Positions 41,144 to 49,103 of a stretch of DNA of 57,429 nucleotides are shown here, piece by piece. The number at the start of each line of letters is the position of its first letter. The stretch's first letter is position 1. The notes under the pieces were generated by a model. It saw only the letters and a list, made by a program, of their open reading frames with translations. It was not told where the DNA came from and did not search any database. This DNA comes from Fictibacillus phosphorivorans. Lineage in GTDB: Bacteria > Bacillota > Bacilli > Bacillales > Fictibacillaceae. Location of the stretch: positions 1-57,429 of the forward strand of contig NZ_VDZU01000005.1 in assembly GCF_007673525.1 (NCBI RefSeq), given 5' to 3'. A program made the translations under genes and the position numbers.

Positions 41144-41255
41144 CAAAAGAAAGATCTAACAGAGAAAGAGTATTTATATTCAGCCTAGTCTTTTGGATTA
41201 ACAAGTCAACGAAACAGGCCTTGATAAAAAACGGAAAATGAAGGAGCGGTTCACG

Positions 41256-42647
41256 TTGCAGGAAGTGGAGAATTTTATTAAAAGACACCAGCTTCTTTCA
41301 GCTCCTCAAACTGTAGTGATCGGTGTTTCCGGAGGACCAGATTCTTTGGCATTGCTGCATTTTTTATGGAGAAGGTCTTCGTATTATAAAATTAAGATCG
41401 TCGCTGCCTCATTCGATCATCGCTTAAGGGGTGACGAGTCGGCATCAGAAATCGCGTATGTTAAGAGCTTTTGTGACGAGCGGAATATTACTTTTGAAGG
41501 TGATAGCGTAGATGTTGCAAGCTATCAAGCAGAACATAACTTGTCATTACAAATTGCTGCTAGGATCTGCAGGTACAATTTTTTTGAGAACGTGATGAAA
41601 AAACACCGTGCAGAGGCGCTGGCGCTCGCGCATCATGGCGACGATCAAGTAGAAACGATGCTCATGAGGATGACGAGGGGCAGCGAAGGATTAAGTTCCG
41701 CTGGCATCCCGGTGAAACGTCCTTTTGCTACAGGGAAAATAATTCGTCCTTTTTTAGGAATAACAAAAGACCAAATCGAGCATTATTGTAAAGTAGAAAA
41801 CCTGTTTCCCGTTTACGATTCAAGCAATGAAAGTGATAAATATGTTCGGAATCGCTTCAGAAAAAAAATTCTGCCTTTTTTAAAACAGGAAAACCCTAAC
41901 GTACATGAAAGATTTCAGTATTTAAGTGAAACTATTTCCGAAGATGAAGCGTATATATTGAAACTGGCTGAAATAGAGTTAGAAAAGGTTTTAATCAGGC
42001 GAACAGAGGGGAAAATAGAGTTATCTGTATCTGCTTTTAACAAGATGCCTATTCCTTTACAAAAAAGAGGGATTACACTAATATTGAACTATCTGTATAA
42101 AATTAATCCTTCATCTCTTTCCTCTGTACATAAGGAAAACTTTCTTAGTTTGCTCGGAAGTGAGCATCCGTCCGGAATGTTGCATTTTCCGTCAGGTTTA
42201 GTAGTCAGCCGAACTTATGACAGATGTTTGTTAAGTTTTGAGCATATCGTCAAAAATAACGAAGAGTCTTATGACTTTTCACTAGAGCTGCCCGGTTTTG
42301 TAGAATTGCCGAATGGACGTATAACTGCTGAAATAACAGATTGTGAACCCGCTTTACAAAGAGGAAAAGATGTTTTTGTGTTTTCAATGAAAGAGGTTGA
42401 TCTCCCGTTACGAGTTCGCACCCGAAAACCAGGTGACCGGATGGCGATTGCCGGCGTCGGTTCTCGGAAATTAAAAGATATATTTATTGATGCTAAAGTG
42501 CCGCAGGAAGAAAGAAACGTTTGGCCGATTGTTGTTGATGCAACCGGTAAGATTATTTGGCTTCCAGGGCTAAAACACATTAGACGTCATCAAATAAATC
42601 CATCAGAACTTTGGGTTATCCTACGCTTTCATAAAAAATCGCCATGA
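41256..42647 (+). CDS. tilS: tRNA(Ile)-lysidine synthetase TilS
   Basis: Converts C34 of tRNA-Ile(CAU) to lysidine so it reads AUA. The product has the PP-loop SGGPDSLALL at 25-34 and the LALAHHGDDQVETMLMR motif in its catalytic N-terminal domain. TilS C-terminal tRNA-binding domains follow, with LRVRTRKPGDR near residue 382. I prefer TTG at 41256 (giving MQEVENFIKRH, like the B. subtilis start): AAGGAG lies 9 nt before it and inside the reading frame of the ATG at 41238. The product is 463 residues. Confidence 0.93.
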   Translation: MQEVENFIKRHQLLSAPQTVVIGVSGGPDSLALLHFLWRRSSYYKIKIVAASFDHRLRGDESASEIAYVKSFCDERNITFEGDSVDVASYQAEHNLSLQIAARICRYNFFENVMKKHRAEALALAHHGDDQVETMLMRMTRGSEGLSSAGIPVKRPFATGKIIRPFLGITKDQIEHYCKVENLFPVYDSSNESDKYVRNRFRKKILPFLKQENPNVHERFQYLSETISEDEAYILKLAEIELEKVLIRRTEGKIELSVSAFNKMPIPLQKRGITLILNYLYKINPSSLSSVHKENFLSLLGSEHPSGMLHFPSGLVVSRTYDRCLLSFEHIVKNNEESYDFSLELPGFVELPNGRITAEITDCEPALQRGKDVFVFSMKEVDLPLRVRTRKPGDRMAIAGVGSRKLKDIFIDAKVPQEERNVWPIVVDATGKIIWLPGLKHIRRHQINPSELWVILRFHKKSP

Positions 42648-42668
42648 CGTCTAGGAGGCTTGTTGAAC

Positions 42669-43214
42669 ATGCATGATGAAATTTTAGAAACACTTATTTC
42701 CGAAGAAGCTATTCAAAACAAGATTAAAGAACTTGGTAAAGAGCTTTCTGTGGAATATAAGGAACGCTTTCCATTGGTGGTCGGGGTTTTAAAAGGTGCT
42801 CTACCTTTTATGGCAGACTTGATCAAACGTATGGATATCCATCTTGAGATCGATTTAATGGCAGTTTCCAGCTATGGTGCATCTACCGTTTCTTCTGGTC
42901 AAGTTAAAATTGTTAAAGATTTAGATACTTCCTTAGAAGGTCGAGACGTTATCATTGTAGAAGATATTATTGACAGTGGTTTAACGCTCAGCTATCTCGT
43001 TCAACTGTTTAAGGCACGCAAAGCAAAATCGGTTAAGATCGTTACTTTGCTTGATAAGCCTACAGGACGTAAGGTTGATATCGCTCCAGATCTTGCTGGC
43101 TTCATCGTTCCTGATGCTTTTGTTGTTGGTTATGGATTGGACTACATCGAGAGATACCGTAACTTGCCTTACATTGGCGTTTTAAAGCCAGAGATTTACG
43201 AAAAGAAAGAATAG
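42669..43214 (+). CDS. hpt: Hypoxanthine(-guanine) phosphoribosyltransferase
   Basis: Purine salvage enzyme using PRPP to make IMP and GMP. The 181-residue product shows the LKGALPFMADLIKR motif, the PRPP loop VIIVEDIIDSGLTL (about 98-111) and the base-binding VPDAFVVGYGLDY. I start at ATG 42669 (MHDEILETLISEE), with GGAGG 10 nt before it; the TTG codons at 42660/42663 are less fitting. In B. subtilis HprT also binds TilS and regulates ftsH; the tilS-hpt-ftsH order is kept. Confidence 0.95.
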   Translation: MHDEILETLISEEAIQNKIKELGKELSVEYKERFPLVVGVLKGALPFMADLIKRMDIHLEIDLMAVSSYGASTVSSGQVKIVKDLDTSLEGRDVIIVEDIIDSGLTLSYLVQLFKARKAKSVKIVTLLDKPTGRKVDIAPDLAGFIVPDAFVVGYGLDYIERYRNLPYIGVLKPEIYEKKE

Positions 43215-43256
43215 AACACCGCATAAGATTTGATTGTTCGCCTAAGGAGGTAAGGA

Positions 43257-45161
43257 ATGAATCGCATCTTCCGTAATACTATATTTTATTTATTAATCTT
43301 TTTAGTTGTGGTTGGAGTTGTCAGCTTTTTTAACGGCAACAACAACGAAGTCAAAGAAATTCGTTATGATCAGCTGACTAAGTACATCGAATCAGGCAAA
43401 GTGGAAAGCATCGTTTACCAGCCTGAGGGTGGCGTATATGTTGTCCGCGGTCAGCTTGAAGGCGCAAAAGAAGGAGAAGTATTCCAAACGAATGCTCCTC
43501 TAACTGGCAACACATTGGCTGAGATTGAAAAGCTTGCTGATTCATCAAATGTTGAGTTTAAACAGCAAGAACAAACGAGTGGCTGGGTGACGTTCTTCAC
43601 CTCAATAATTCCGTTTGTCATTATCTTTATCTTATTCTTCTTCTTGCTTAACCAAGCGCAAGGCGGCGGAAGCCGAGTAATGAACTTTGGTAAGAGTAAA
43701 GCTAAGCTTTATAACGAAGAAAAGAAAAAGGTTACCTTTAAAGACGTAGCTGGTGCTGATGAAGAGAAACAAGAGCTTGTTGAAGTTGTTGAATTCTTAA
43801 AAGATCCGCGTAAATTCTCTGCGCTAGGTGCGCGTATTCCAAAAGGTGTTCTTTTAGTAGGACCTCCGGGTACTGGTAAAACACTTCTTGCACGTGCAGT
43901 AGCAGGAGAAGCAGGCGTTCCGTTCTTCTCGATCTCAGGTTCTGATTTCGTAGAGATGTTCGTCGGTGTCGGTGCATCACGTGTTCGTGACTTGTTTGAA
44001 AATGCTAAGAAAAACGCACCATGTATCATCTTCATCGATGAGATTGATGCGGTAGGTCGTCAGCGTGGAGCTGGTCTTGGCGGAGGTCATGACGAGCGTG
44101 AGCAGACACTTAACCAATTGCTAGTTGAAATGGATGGTTTCGGTGCTAATGAAGGAATTATCATTATCGCAGCTACCAACCGTGCTGATATTCTAGATCC
44201 AGCCCTTCTTCGTCCGGGACGTTTTGACCGTCAGATTCCGGTTAACCGCCCAGATGTAAAAGGACGTGAAGAAGTACTTCAAGTGCATGCGCGCAATAAG
44301 CCGCTTGCAGAAGACGTTAACTTGAAAACGATCGCGATGCGCACTCCAGGTTTCTCTGGTGCGGATTTAGAAAACTTATTGAATGAAGCAGCTTTAGTTG
44401 CTGCCCGTACGAATAAGAAAAAGATCGATATGGATGACGTTGATGAAGCGATCGACCGCGTTATTGCAGGACCTGCGAAAAAGAGCCGTGTGATTTCCGA
44501 AAAAGAAAAGAACATTGTTGCTTATCATGAAGCTGGTCACACTGTTATCGGTTTAGTTCTTGAAGGAGCTGACACTGTTCATAAAGTTACCGTTGTCCCT
44601 CGTGGTCAAGCAGGTGGTTACACAGTAATGCTTCCGAAAGAAGATCGTTACTTTATGACAAAACCTGAATTAGAAGATAAGATCGTTGGACTTCTTGGAG
44701 GCCGTGTGGCTGAAGAGATTACGTTCCAAGAAGTAAGTACGGGAGCTCATAATGACTTCCAGCGTGCGACTGGAATTGCTCGCCGCATGGTAACCGAGTT
44801 TGGTATGAGTGAACGCCTAGGGCCGATGCAATTCGGTTCATCACAAGGCGGTCAAGTCTTCTTAGGAAGAGACTTCAATAACGAGCAAAACTATAGTGAT
44901 GCAATCGCGCATGAGATCGATTTAGAAGTTCAGCGTATCATCAAAGAATCTTACGAGCGTTGCCGTCAGATCCTTACTGAGCATAATTCTAAGTTAGAAA
45001 TCATTGCTCAAACATTGTTAACTGTAGAAACGCTGGATGAAGAACAAATCAAAGAACTCGTTAAAACAGGTAAACTACCTGACAGAAAAACGATTTCTAA
45101 CCCATCTGATGATGTTAAAGTAACACTTAACAAAAAAGATGAAGAACCAAAACAAGATTAA
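43257..45161 (+). CDS. ftsH: ATP-dependent zinc metalloprotease FtsH
   Basis: A 634-residue membrane AAA+ protease that degrades membrane and regulatory proteins and is needed for sporulation entry. Transmembrane helix about 7-25, extracellular loop, second helix about 109-131. AAA domain with Walker A GPPGTGKT near 203, Walker B IIFIDEIDAVG and the second region of homology. The zinc site is HEAGH at 424-428. A charged flexible tail ends it. ATG at 43257 follows AAGGAGG. A terminator follows. Confidence 0.97.
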   Translation: MNRIFRNTIFYLLIFLVVVGVVSFFNGNNNEVKEIRYDQLTKYIESGKVESIVYQPEGGVYVVRGQLEGAKEGEVFQTNAPLTGNTLAEIEKLADSSNVEFKQQEQTSGWVTFFTSIIPFVIIFILFFFLLNQAQGGGSRVMNFGKSKAKLYNEEKKKVTFKDVAGADEEKQELVEVVEFLKDPRKFSALGARIPKGVLLVGPPGTGKTLLARAVAGEAGVPFFSISGSDFVEMFVGVGASRVRDLFENAKKNAPCIIFIDEIDAVGRQRGAGLGGGHDEREQTLNQLLVEMDGFGANEGIIIIAATNRADILDPALLRPGRFDRQIPVNRPDVKGREEVLQVHARNKPLAEDVNLKTIAMRTPGFSGADLENLLNEAALVAARTNKKKIDMDDVDEAIDRVIAGPAKKSRVISEKEKNIVAYHEAGHTVIGLVLEGADTVHKVTVVPRGQAGGYTVMLPKEDRYFMTKPELEDKIVGLLGGRVAEEITFQEVSTGAHNDFQRATGIARRMVTEFGMSERLGPMQFGSSQGGQVFLGRDFNNEQNYSDAIAHEIDLEVQRIIKESYERCRQILTEHNSKLEIIAQTLLTVETLDEEQIKELVKTGKLPDRKTISNPSDDVKVTLNKKDEEPKQD

Positions 45162-45169
45162 TTTTTAAA

Positions 45170-45200
45170 AGGACACCTCAGAGATGAGGTGTCCTTTTTT
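45170..45200 (+). terminator. ftsH terminator
   Basis: AGGACACCTCA and TGAGGTGTCCT (45170-45195) form a perfect 11-bp stem with a 4-nt loop and T's. Confidence 0.93.
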
Positions 45201-45216
45201 GTATTACTTTTTGCTT

Positions 45217-45490
45217 TTGAAAGTAGTTGATTTCCGCTCCAGGTTGCTCGCTTTCCATGGGGCGACCGGTGAGCCTCCTGCCGCTTTGCGCCATTAGGAG
45301 TCTCCACCTGTCTAGTTGCAGTGGCTAGCCCCTCGAGGTCAAAAGTTGAACAGTCAAGAAGGCAAACTGCGCCTTCCTAGCCCATTCAACTTTTGCTTGT
45401 CGGGGCTGAACGAGCCACTTCCACATTTCGGACTGACCGCTCGTCCTATAGGAGTCGGCAACCTTACGCTACAATCAACTTGTCAATGAA
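45217..45490 (-). repeat. GC-rich dyad element R6 (-), interrupted by a second element
   Basis: The two halves match R4. The left half runs from GAAAGTAGTTGATTTCCGC to CTCCACCTG at 45310, and the right half resumes at ACCGCTCGTCC from 45436 and ends at ATCAAC. In R4 these halves are joined directly as CACCTGACCGCTCG. About 125 bp of foreign sequence (45311-45435) splits them. Confidence 0.85.
45311..45435. mobile_element. Palindromic element nested inside R6
   Basis: About 125 bp with nested inverted arms: AGTGGCT/AGCCACT, AGCCCC/GGGGCT and CAAAAGTTGAA/TTCAACTTTTG. A CTG is present on both sides of the insert, possibly a 3-bp target duplication. The CTAGCCCCTC...GTCGGGGCTGAAC pattern recurs in Bacillaceae intergenic DNA in my knowledge. 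It encodes no protein, so it would be a non-autonomous element. Confidence 0.7.
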
Positions 45491-45670
45491 GATAATAATA
45501 AAACATCCAAAAGCAACAACCCTTTAGAAAAACAGCATCTTTAAAAGGTCTAGCTCTTATGATTTTCGTTTTTTGTTCTTCATCTTCAAGGATATGCTAA
45601 TAGGAGTGAAAGATTTGATACTACTAGTGAGGCAGCGGGTAATCTGATTGTTCTTTTTCCTTCACCGACC
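45491..45670. other. Spacer between two dyad elements
   Basis: AT-rich sequence without an ORF, hairpin terminator or promoter that I can support. Confidence 0.5.
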
Positions 45671-45805
45671 AGTTGATTGGAGTGTAAGGTGCGAGACTCT
45701 CGGCTAGGACAGGTGGGCGGGTGAGACACTTATACGTGAAACGTACGAATGTGGCTCACCGCCTGCCCCGCGGAAAGCGAGTACCTGTAACGGAAATCAA
45801 CCACA
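45671..45805 (+). repeat. GC-rich dyad repeat element, copy R7 (+)
   Basis: GTTGATTGGAG...GGTGCGAGACTCTC...GGTGAGAC...GGCTCACCGCC...CGCCTGCCCCGCGGAAAGCGAG...ACGGAAATCAACC. Its centre has a TACGT-AAACGTA hairpin. It is in opposite orientation to R6, and the two face each other across 180 bp. Confidence 0.87.
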
Positions 45806-45920
45806 TCCAAGAGCACCATAGGGTTACTAAAATATCTGAATAAGCCGCCATGCTTTACTCCTATACGTTTTATGTTATAACTATTATAGAAACTTAAGAT
45901 AAGAAGCGGGGACAAATTCC

Positions 45921-46691
45921 ATGATTTTTGTGTTTGATGTCGGAAATACGAATATTGTTTTAGGACTCTACGAGAATGATGAACTGAAACATCATTGGAG
46001 AATTCATACATCACGTGAAAAAACAGAAGATGAGTATGGCATGCTGATACTCGATCTGTTCCGCCACGTTAATATTCATAAAGAGCAGATAGAAGGTATC
46101 ATTATATCTTCGGTTGTTCCACCAATCATGTTCGCCTTAGAGCGTATGTGTGTGAAATATTTTAACCAGCGTCCATTAGTAGTGGGACCTGGTATTAAGA
46201 CAGGGTTGAATATTAAATATGAAAACCCAAGAGAAGTAGGAGCAGACCGAATTGTTAACGCAGTTGCTGCTATTCACGAATATGATGCACCGCTTATCAT
46301 CGTTGATTTTGGTACAGCTACTACGTATTGTTATATCAATGAAAACAAACAGTATATGGGTGGAGCGATCGCGCCGGGTATCAACATTTCTACAGAGGCT
46401 CTTTATACGAAAGCTGCCAAGCTGCCGCGTATTGAGATTGCTAAGCCTGAAGGTGTGATCGGAAAGAATACGGTGAACGCGATGCAAGCGGGTATTCTCT
46501 ATGGATATGTAGGACAAGTAGAGGGTATTGTAAAAAGGATGAAAGAACAGTCTGACGTTGAACCAAAAGTAATTGCAACCGGCGGACTTGCGAATTTAAT
46601 TGCAGCGGAAAGCAACGTGATCGATCACGTTGATCCATTTTTAACATTAAAAGGTCTATTGCTGATATACGATAAAAATAAGAATGGTTAA
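45921..46691 (+). CDS. coaX: Type III pantothenate kinase CoaX
   Basis: First step of coenzyme A synthesis: pantothenate to 4'-phosphopantothenate. The 256-residue product has the ASKHA phosphate motif MIFVFDVGNTNIVLGLY, IVDFGTATTYCYI, GAIAPGINIS and ATGGLAN of type III enzymes. ATG at 45921 follows AAGCGGGG. TGTTATAAC near 45873 may be an extended -10 promoter. It is followed by hslO 13 bp on. Confidence 0.95.
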   Translation: MIFVFDVGNTNIVLGLYENDELKHHWRIHTSREKTEDEYGMLILDLFRHVNIHKEQIEGIIISSVVPPIMFALERMCVKYFNQRPLVVGPGIKTGLNIKYENPREVGADRIVNAVAAIHEYDAPLIIVDFGTATTYCYINENKQYMGGAIAPGINISTEALYTKAAKLPRIEIAKPEGVIGKNTVNAMQAGILYGYVGQVEGIVKRMKEQSDVEPKVIATGGLANLIAAESNVIDHVDPFLTLKGLLLIYDKNKNG

Positions 46692-46704
46692 AGGGTGAGT
46701 TTCA

Positions 46705-47589
46705 ATGAATGATTATTTAATTAAAGCCCTTGCTTATGATGGGCAGATCCGTGCTTATGCGATCTCTTCTACTGAGATGGTAAGTGAAGGACAAAGAAGA
46801 CACGATACATGGCCGACAGCTTCGGCTGCTTTAGGAAGAGCTATGACTGCATCGACCATGATGGGTATGATGCTAAAAGGTGAAAACAACAGCATAACGG
46901 TGAAGATTGAAGGCGGCGGTCCAATCGGAGTGATCATCGTAGATAGCAATACAAAAGGTGAGACACGTGGTTATGTAACGAATCCTCATACTCACTTTGA
47001 ACTGAACAGCAAAGGAAAGCTGGATGTAGCAAGGGCGGTAGGGAAAGACGGATATCTATCAGTTCTAAAAGATATCGGAATGCGCGAAAAGTTCACAGGA
47101 CAAGTGCCGATGGTTTCTGGTGAACTAGGAGAGGACTTTACGTATTACTTTGCTTCTTCTGAACAGGTGCCTTCTGCAGTAGGTGTTGGCGTTCTTGTGA
47201 ATCCGGACAATTCGATCAAAGCATCAGGTGGTTTTATCGTACAAGTGATGCCGAATGCTTCGGATGCAATCGTTGATTTACTCGAAGAAAGAATCAACGC
47301 GATTCCTCCGATTTCTCGATTGATCGAAAAAGGGATGACACCGGAAGAAATTTTATTTGAACTTTTAGGAGAAGACCAAGTCCAAATTCTTGAGAAGTCT
47401 CCTGTGCGTTTTCAGTGTACATGCTCACATGAGCGTTTTGGACAGGCGATCGTAAGTCTGGGTGAACAAGAAATCTCAGATATTATAGAAGAAGACGGCC
47501 AAGCCGAAACAAACTGTCAATTCTGTAACGCCACTTATATCTTTACAAAAGAAGAACTTCAAACCTTGCTGGATCAAGCAAAAGCGTAA
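46705..47589 (+). CDS. hslO: Redox-regulated chaperone Hsp33
   Basis: A 294-residue holdase activated by oxidation. The N-terminal substrate-binding domain runs from about 1 to 230; the C-terminal redox switch has the zinc cysteines CTCSHERF and CQFCNATY (CxC and CxxC). Reduced protein binds Zn and is inactive; disulphides form under oxidative heat stress and release the chaperone. ATG at 46705 follows AAGGGTGAG. It pairs with coaX, as in B. subtilis. Confidence 0.96.
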   Translation: MNDYLIKALAYDGQIRAYAISSTEMVSEGQRRHDTWPTASAALGRAMTASTMMGMMLKGENNSITVKIEGGGPIGVIIVDSNTKGETRGYVTNPHTHFELNSKGKLDVARAVGKDGYLSVLKDIGMREKFTGQVPMVSGELGEDFTYYFASSEQVPSAVGVGVLVNPDNSIKASGGFIVQVMPNASDAIVDLLEERINAIPPISRLIEKGMTPEEILFELLGEDQVQILEKSPVRFQCTCSHERFGQAIVSLGEQEISDIIEEDGQAETNCQFCNATYIFTKEELQTLLDQAKA

Positions 47590-47617
47590 ACCCGGACTTT
47601 TCTCCGGGTTTTGTTTT
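47588..47617 (+). terminator. hslO terminator
   Basis: AAACCCGGA (47588-47596) pairs perfectly with TCCGGGTTT (47603-47611); the tail is T-rich. Confidence 0.88.
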
Positions 47618-47677
47618 ATACATGAAATAAAAAATTCTGCGTACCATTGTAAGAGATGATTTTCGTATGCAATAAAA

Positions 47678-47707
47678 TTGACAGAGTATTTCCAGGGTTG
47701 CTACAAT
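47678..47707 (+). promoter_or_regulatory. sigma-A promoter of cysK
   Basis: TTGACA (47678-47683), 18-bp spacer, TACAAT (47702-47707). In B. subtilis CymR controls this gene; I could not place a sure CymR site. Confidence 0.8.
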
Positions 47708-47746
47708 TAATCCAATAAAAATACTCGGTTTTAGGAGTGATGGCAA

Positions 47747-48673
47747 ATGGCAAGAGTGGCACAATCAATCACAGATCTGATCGGTCAAACGCCGGTAGTG
47801 AAATTGAATCGCATCACATCAGAGGATATGGCAGATGTTTACCTGAAGTTAGAGTTCATGAATCCGGGAAGCAGTGTAAAAGACCGTATCGCATTAGCGA
47901 TGATTGAAGATGCAGAGAAAAGCGGAAAATTAAAAGCAGAAGATACGATTGTTGAACCGACAAGTGGTAACACAGGAATTGGTTTAGCGATGGTTGCTGC
48001 AGCAAAAGGATACAAAACGGTTCTTGTCATGCCTGAAACGATGAGTTTAGAAAGAAGAAATCTTTTGAGAGCTTATGGAGCGGACCTTGTCCTAACCCCT
48101 GGACCTGAAGGAATGGGCGGAGCGATTAGAAAAGCTGAAGAACTAGCAAAAGAAAAAGGTTACTTCATGCCACAGCAGTTTAAGAATGAAGCAAACCCTG
48201 CCATCCATCGAAATACGACAGGTCAAGAGATCGTTTCACAATTCCCAGACGGTCTAGACGCATTCGTATCTGGAATCGGCACAGGCGGAACAATAACAGG
48301 TGCAGGTCAGGTCTTAAAAGAAAAATATCCAGAGATTAAGATCTATGCGGTTGAACCGACTGATTCTCCTGTATTATCTGGTGGAAAACCGGGACCGCAC
48401 AAGATACAAGGAATCGGCGCAGGTTTTGTGCCGGATATTTTAAAAACAGACATCTACGATGAAGTTTTAACCATCTCAAACGATGAAGCTTTCGAATGGG
48501 CGAGAAAAGCGGCGCGTGAAGAAGGGCTTTTAGGCGGTATTTCTTCTGGTGCAGCCATATCAGCAGCATTAAAAGTTGCTAAGAAGCTTGGCAAAGGCAA
48601 AAAAGTTTTAGCCATCATTCCAAGTAACGGGGAACGTTACTTAAGTACCCCACTGTACCAATTTGAAGATTAA
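47747..48673 (+). CDS. cysK: Cysteine synthase A
   Basis: O-acetylserine (thiol)-lyase, making cysteine from O-acetylserine and sulphide. The 308-residue PLP enzyme has NPGSSVKDRIA with the Schiff-base lysine K45, the PTSGNTG substrate/PLP loop at 71-77 and GTGGTITGAG for phosphate binding. ATG at 47747 follows TAGGAGTG. Monocistronic with promoter and terminator. It is the only sulphur-assimilation gene in the window. Confidence 0.97.
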   Translation: MARVAQSITDLIGQTPVVKLNRITSEDMADVYLKLEFMNPGSSVKDRIALAMIEDAEKSGKLKAEDTIVEPTSGNTGIGLAMVAAAKGYKTVLVMPETMSLERRNLLRAYGADLVLTPGPEGMGGAIRKAEELAKEKGYFMPQQFKNEANPAIHRNTTGQEIVSQFPDGLDAFVSGIGTGGTITGAGQVLKEKYPEIKIYAVEPTDSPVLSGGKPGPHKIQGIGAGFVPDILKTDIYDEVLTISNDEAFEWARKAAREEGLLGGISSGAAISAALKVAKKLGKGKKVLAIIPSNGERYLSTPLYQFED

Positions 48674-48684
48674 TTCTTTTAGTG

Positions 48685-48709
48685 AGCTCCCTTTCTGGGG
48701 GCTTTTTTT
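48685..48709 (+). terminator. cysK terminator
   Basis: AGCTCCC (48685-48691) pairs with GGGGGCT (48697-48703), one wobble pair, followed by T's. Confidence 0.87.
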
Positions 48710-48719
48710 GTTAAGGGTG

Positions 48720-48868
48720 GGGGTATTTGACGGGTTGGGATCGTCGAACTTTGTCAACTCGCCGGAATAAATCTAAAATTTCCTGAATTATAGCTGAGAT
48801 TTCATGAATTATCGACGTGTATACCCCACTCCGTATTACCTAAAATCTGTTATAGGTCCAGAAAGTCT
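48720..48868. repeat. 21-bp-period short repeat array D with inverted ends
   Basis: GGGGTAT (48720-48726) and ATACCCC (48821-48827, continuing as ACTCCGTATTACC) enclose three units: GGAATAAAT (48764), then ATTTCCTGAATTAT (48778-48791) and ATTTCATGAATTAT (48799-48812). The last two are 21 bp apart and the first is 20 bp from the second. About 27 bp past ATACCCC lies CTGTTATAGGTCCAGAAAG, which looks like a decayed version of the hairpin found after arrays A and B. Confidence 0.75.
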
Positions 48869-49085
48869 ATTAAATTTGGTGTCTTAATTCCTCAGAACCA
48901 TTCCTTTAGTTAATTTTGTTCTTTTATAAGAGCTTTTTTCTAAAACAATCGTCGCTTTTTCAACACTACACAAGGTCATCATCTCTTAAGACTATTAAAG
49001 TGGAGAAAATACCCATGTAAATGCAGGAAATTAGGAGAAAGGTGTGCCAAAGTGAAACACCTCATGTACAATGTAAGCAGAAGAT
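48869..49085. other. Gene-free interval upstream of pabB
   Basis: No ORF. AGGTGT (49040-49045) and ACACCT (49057-49062) form an inverted repeat overlapping the likely promoter region, where TACAAT at 49067 is a possible -10. This may be an operator, but nothing identifies a regulator. Confidence 0.4.
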
Positions 49086-49103
49086 TTTTGGGAGAGTGAC
49101 CGT

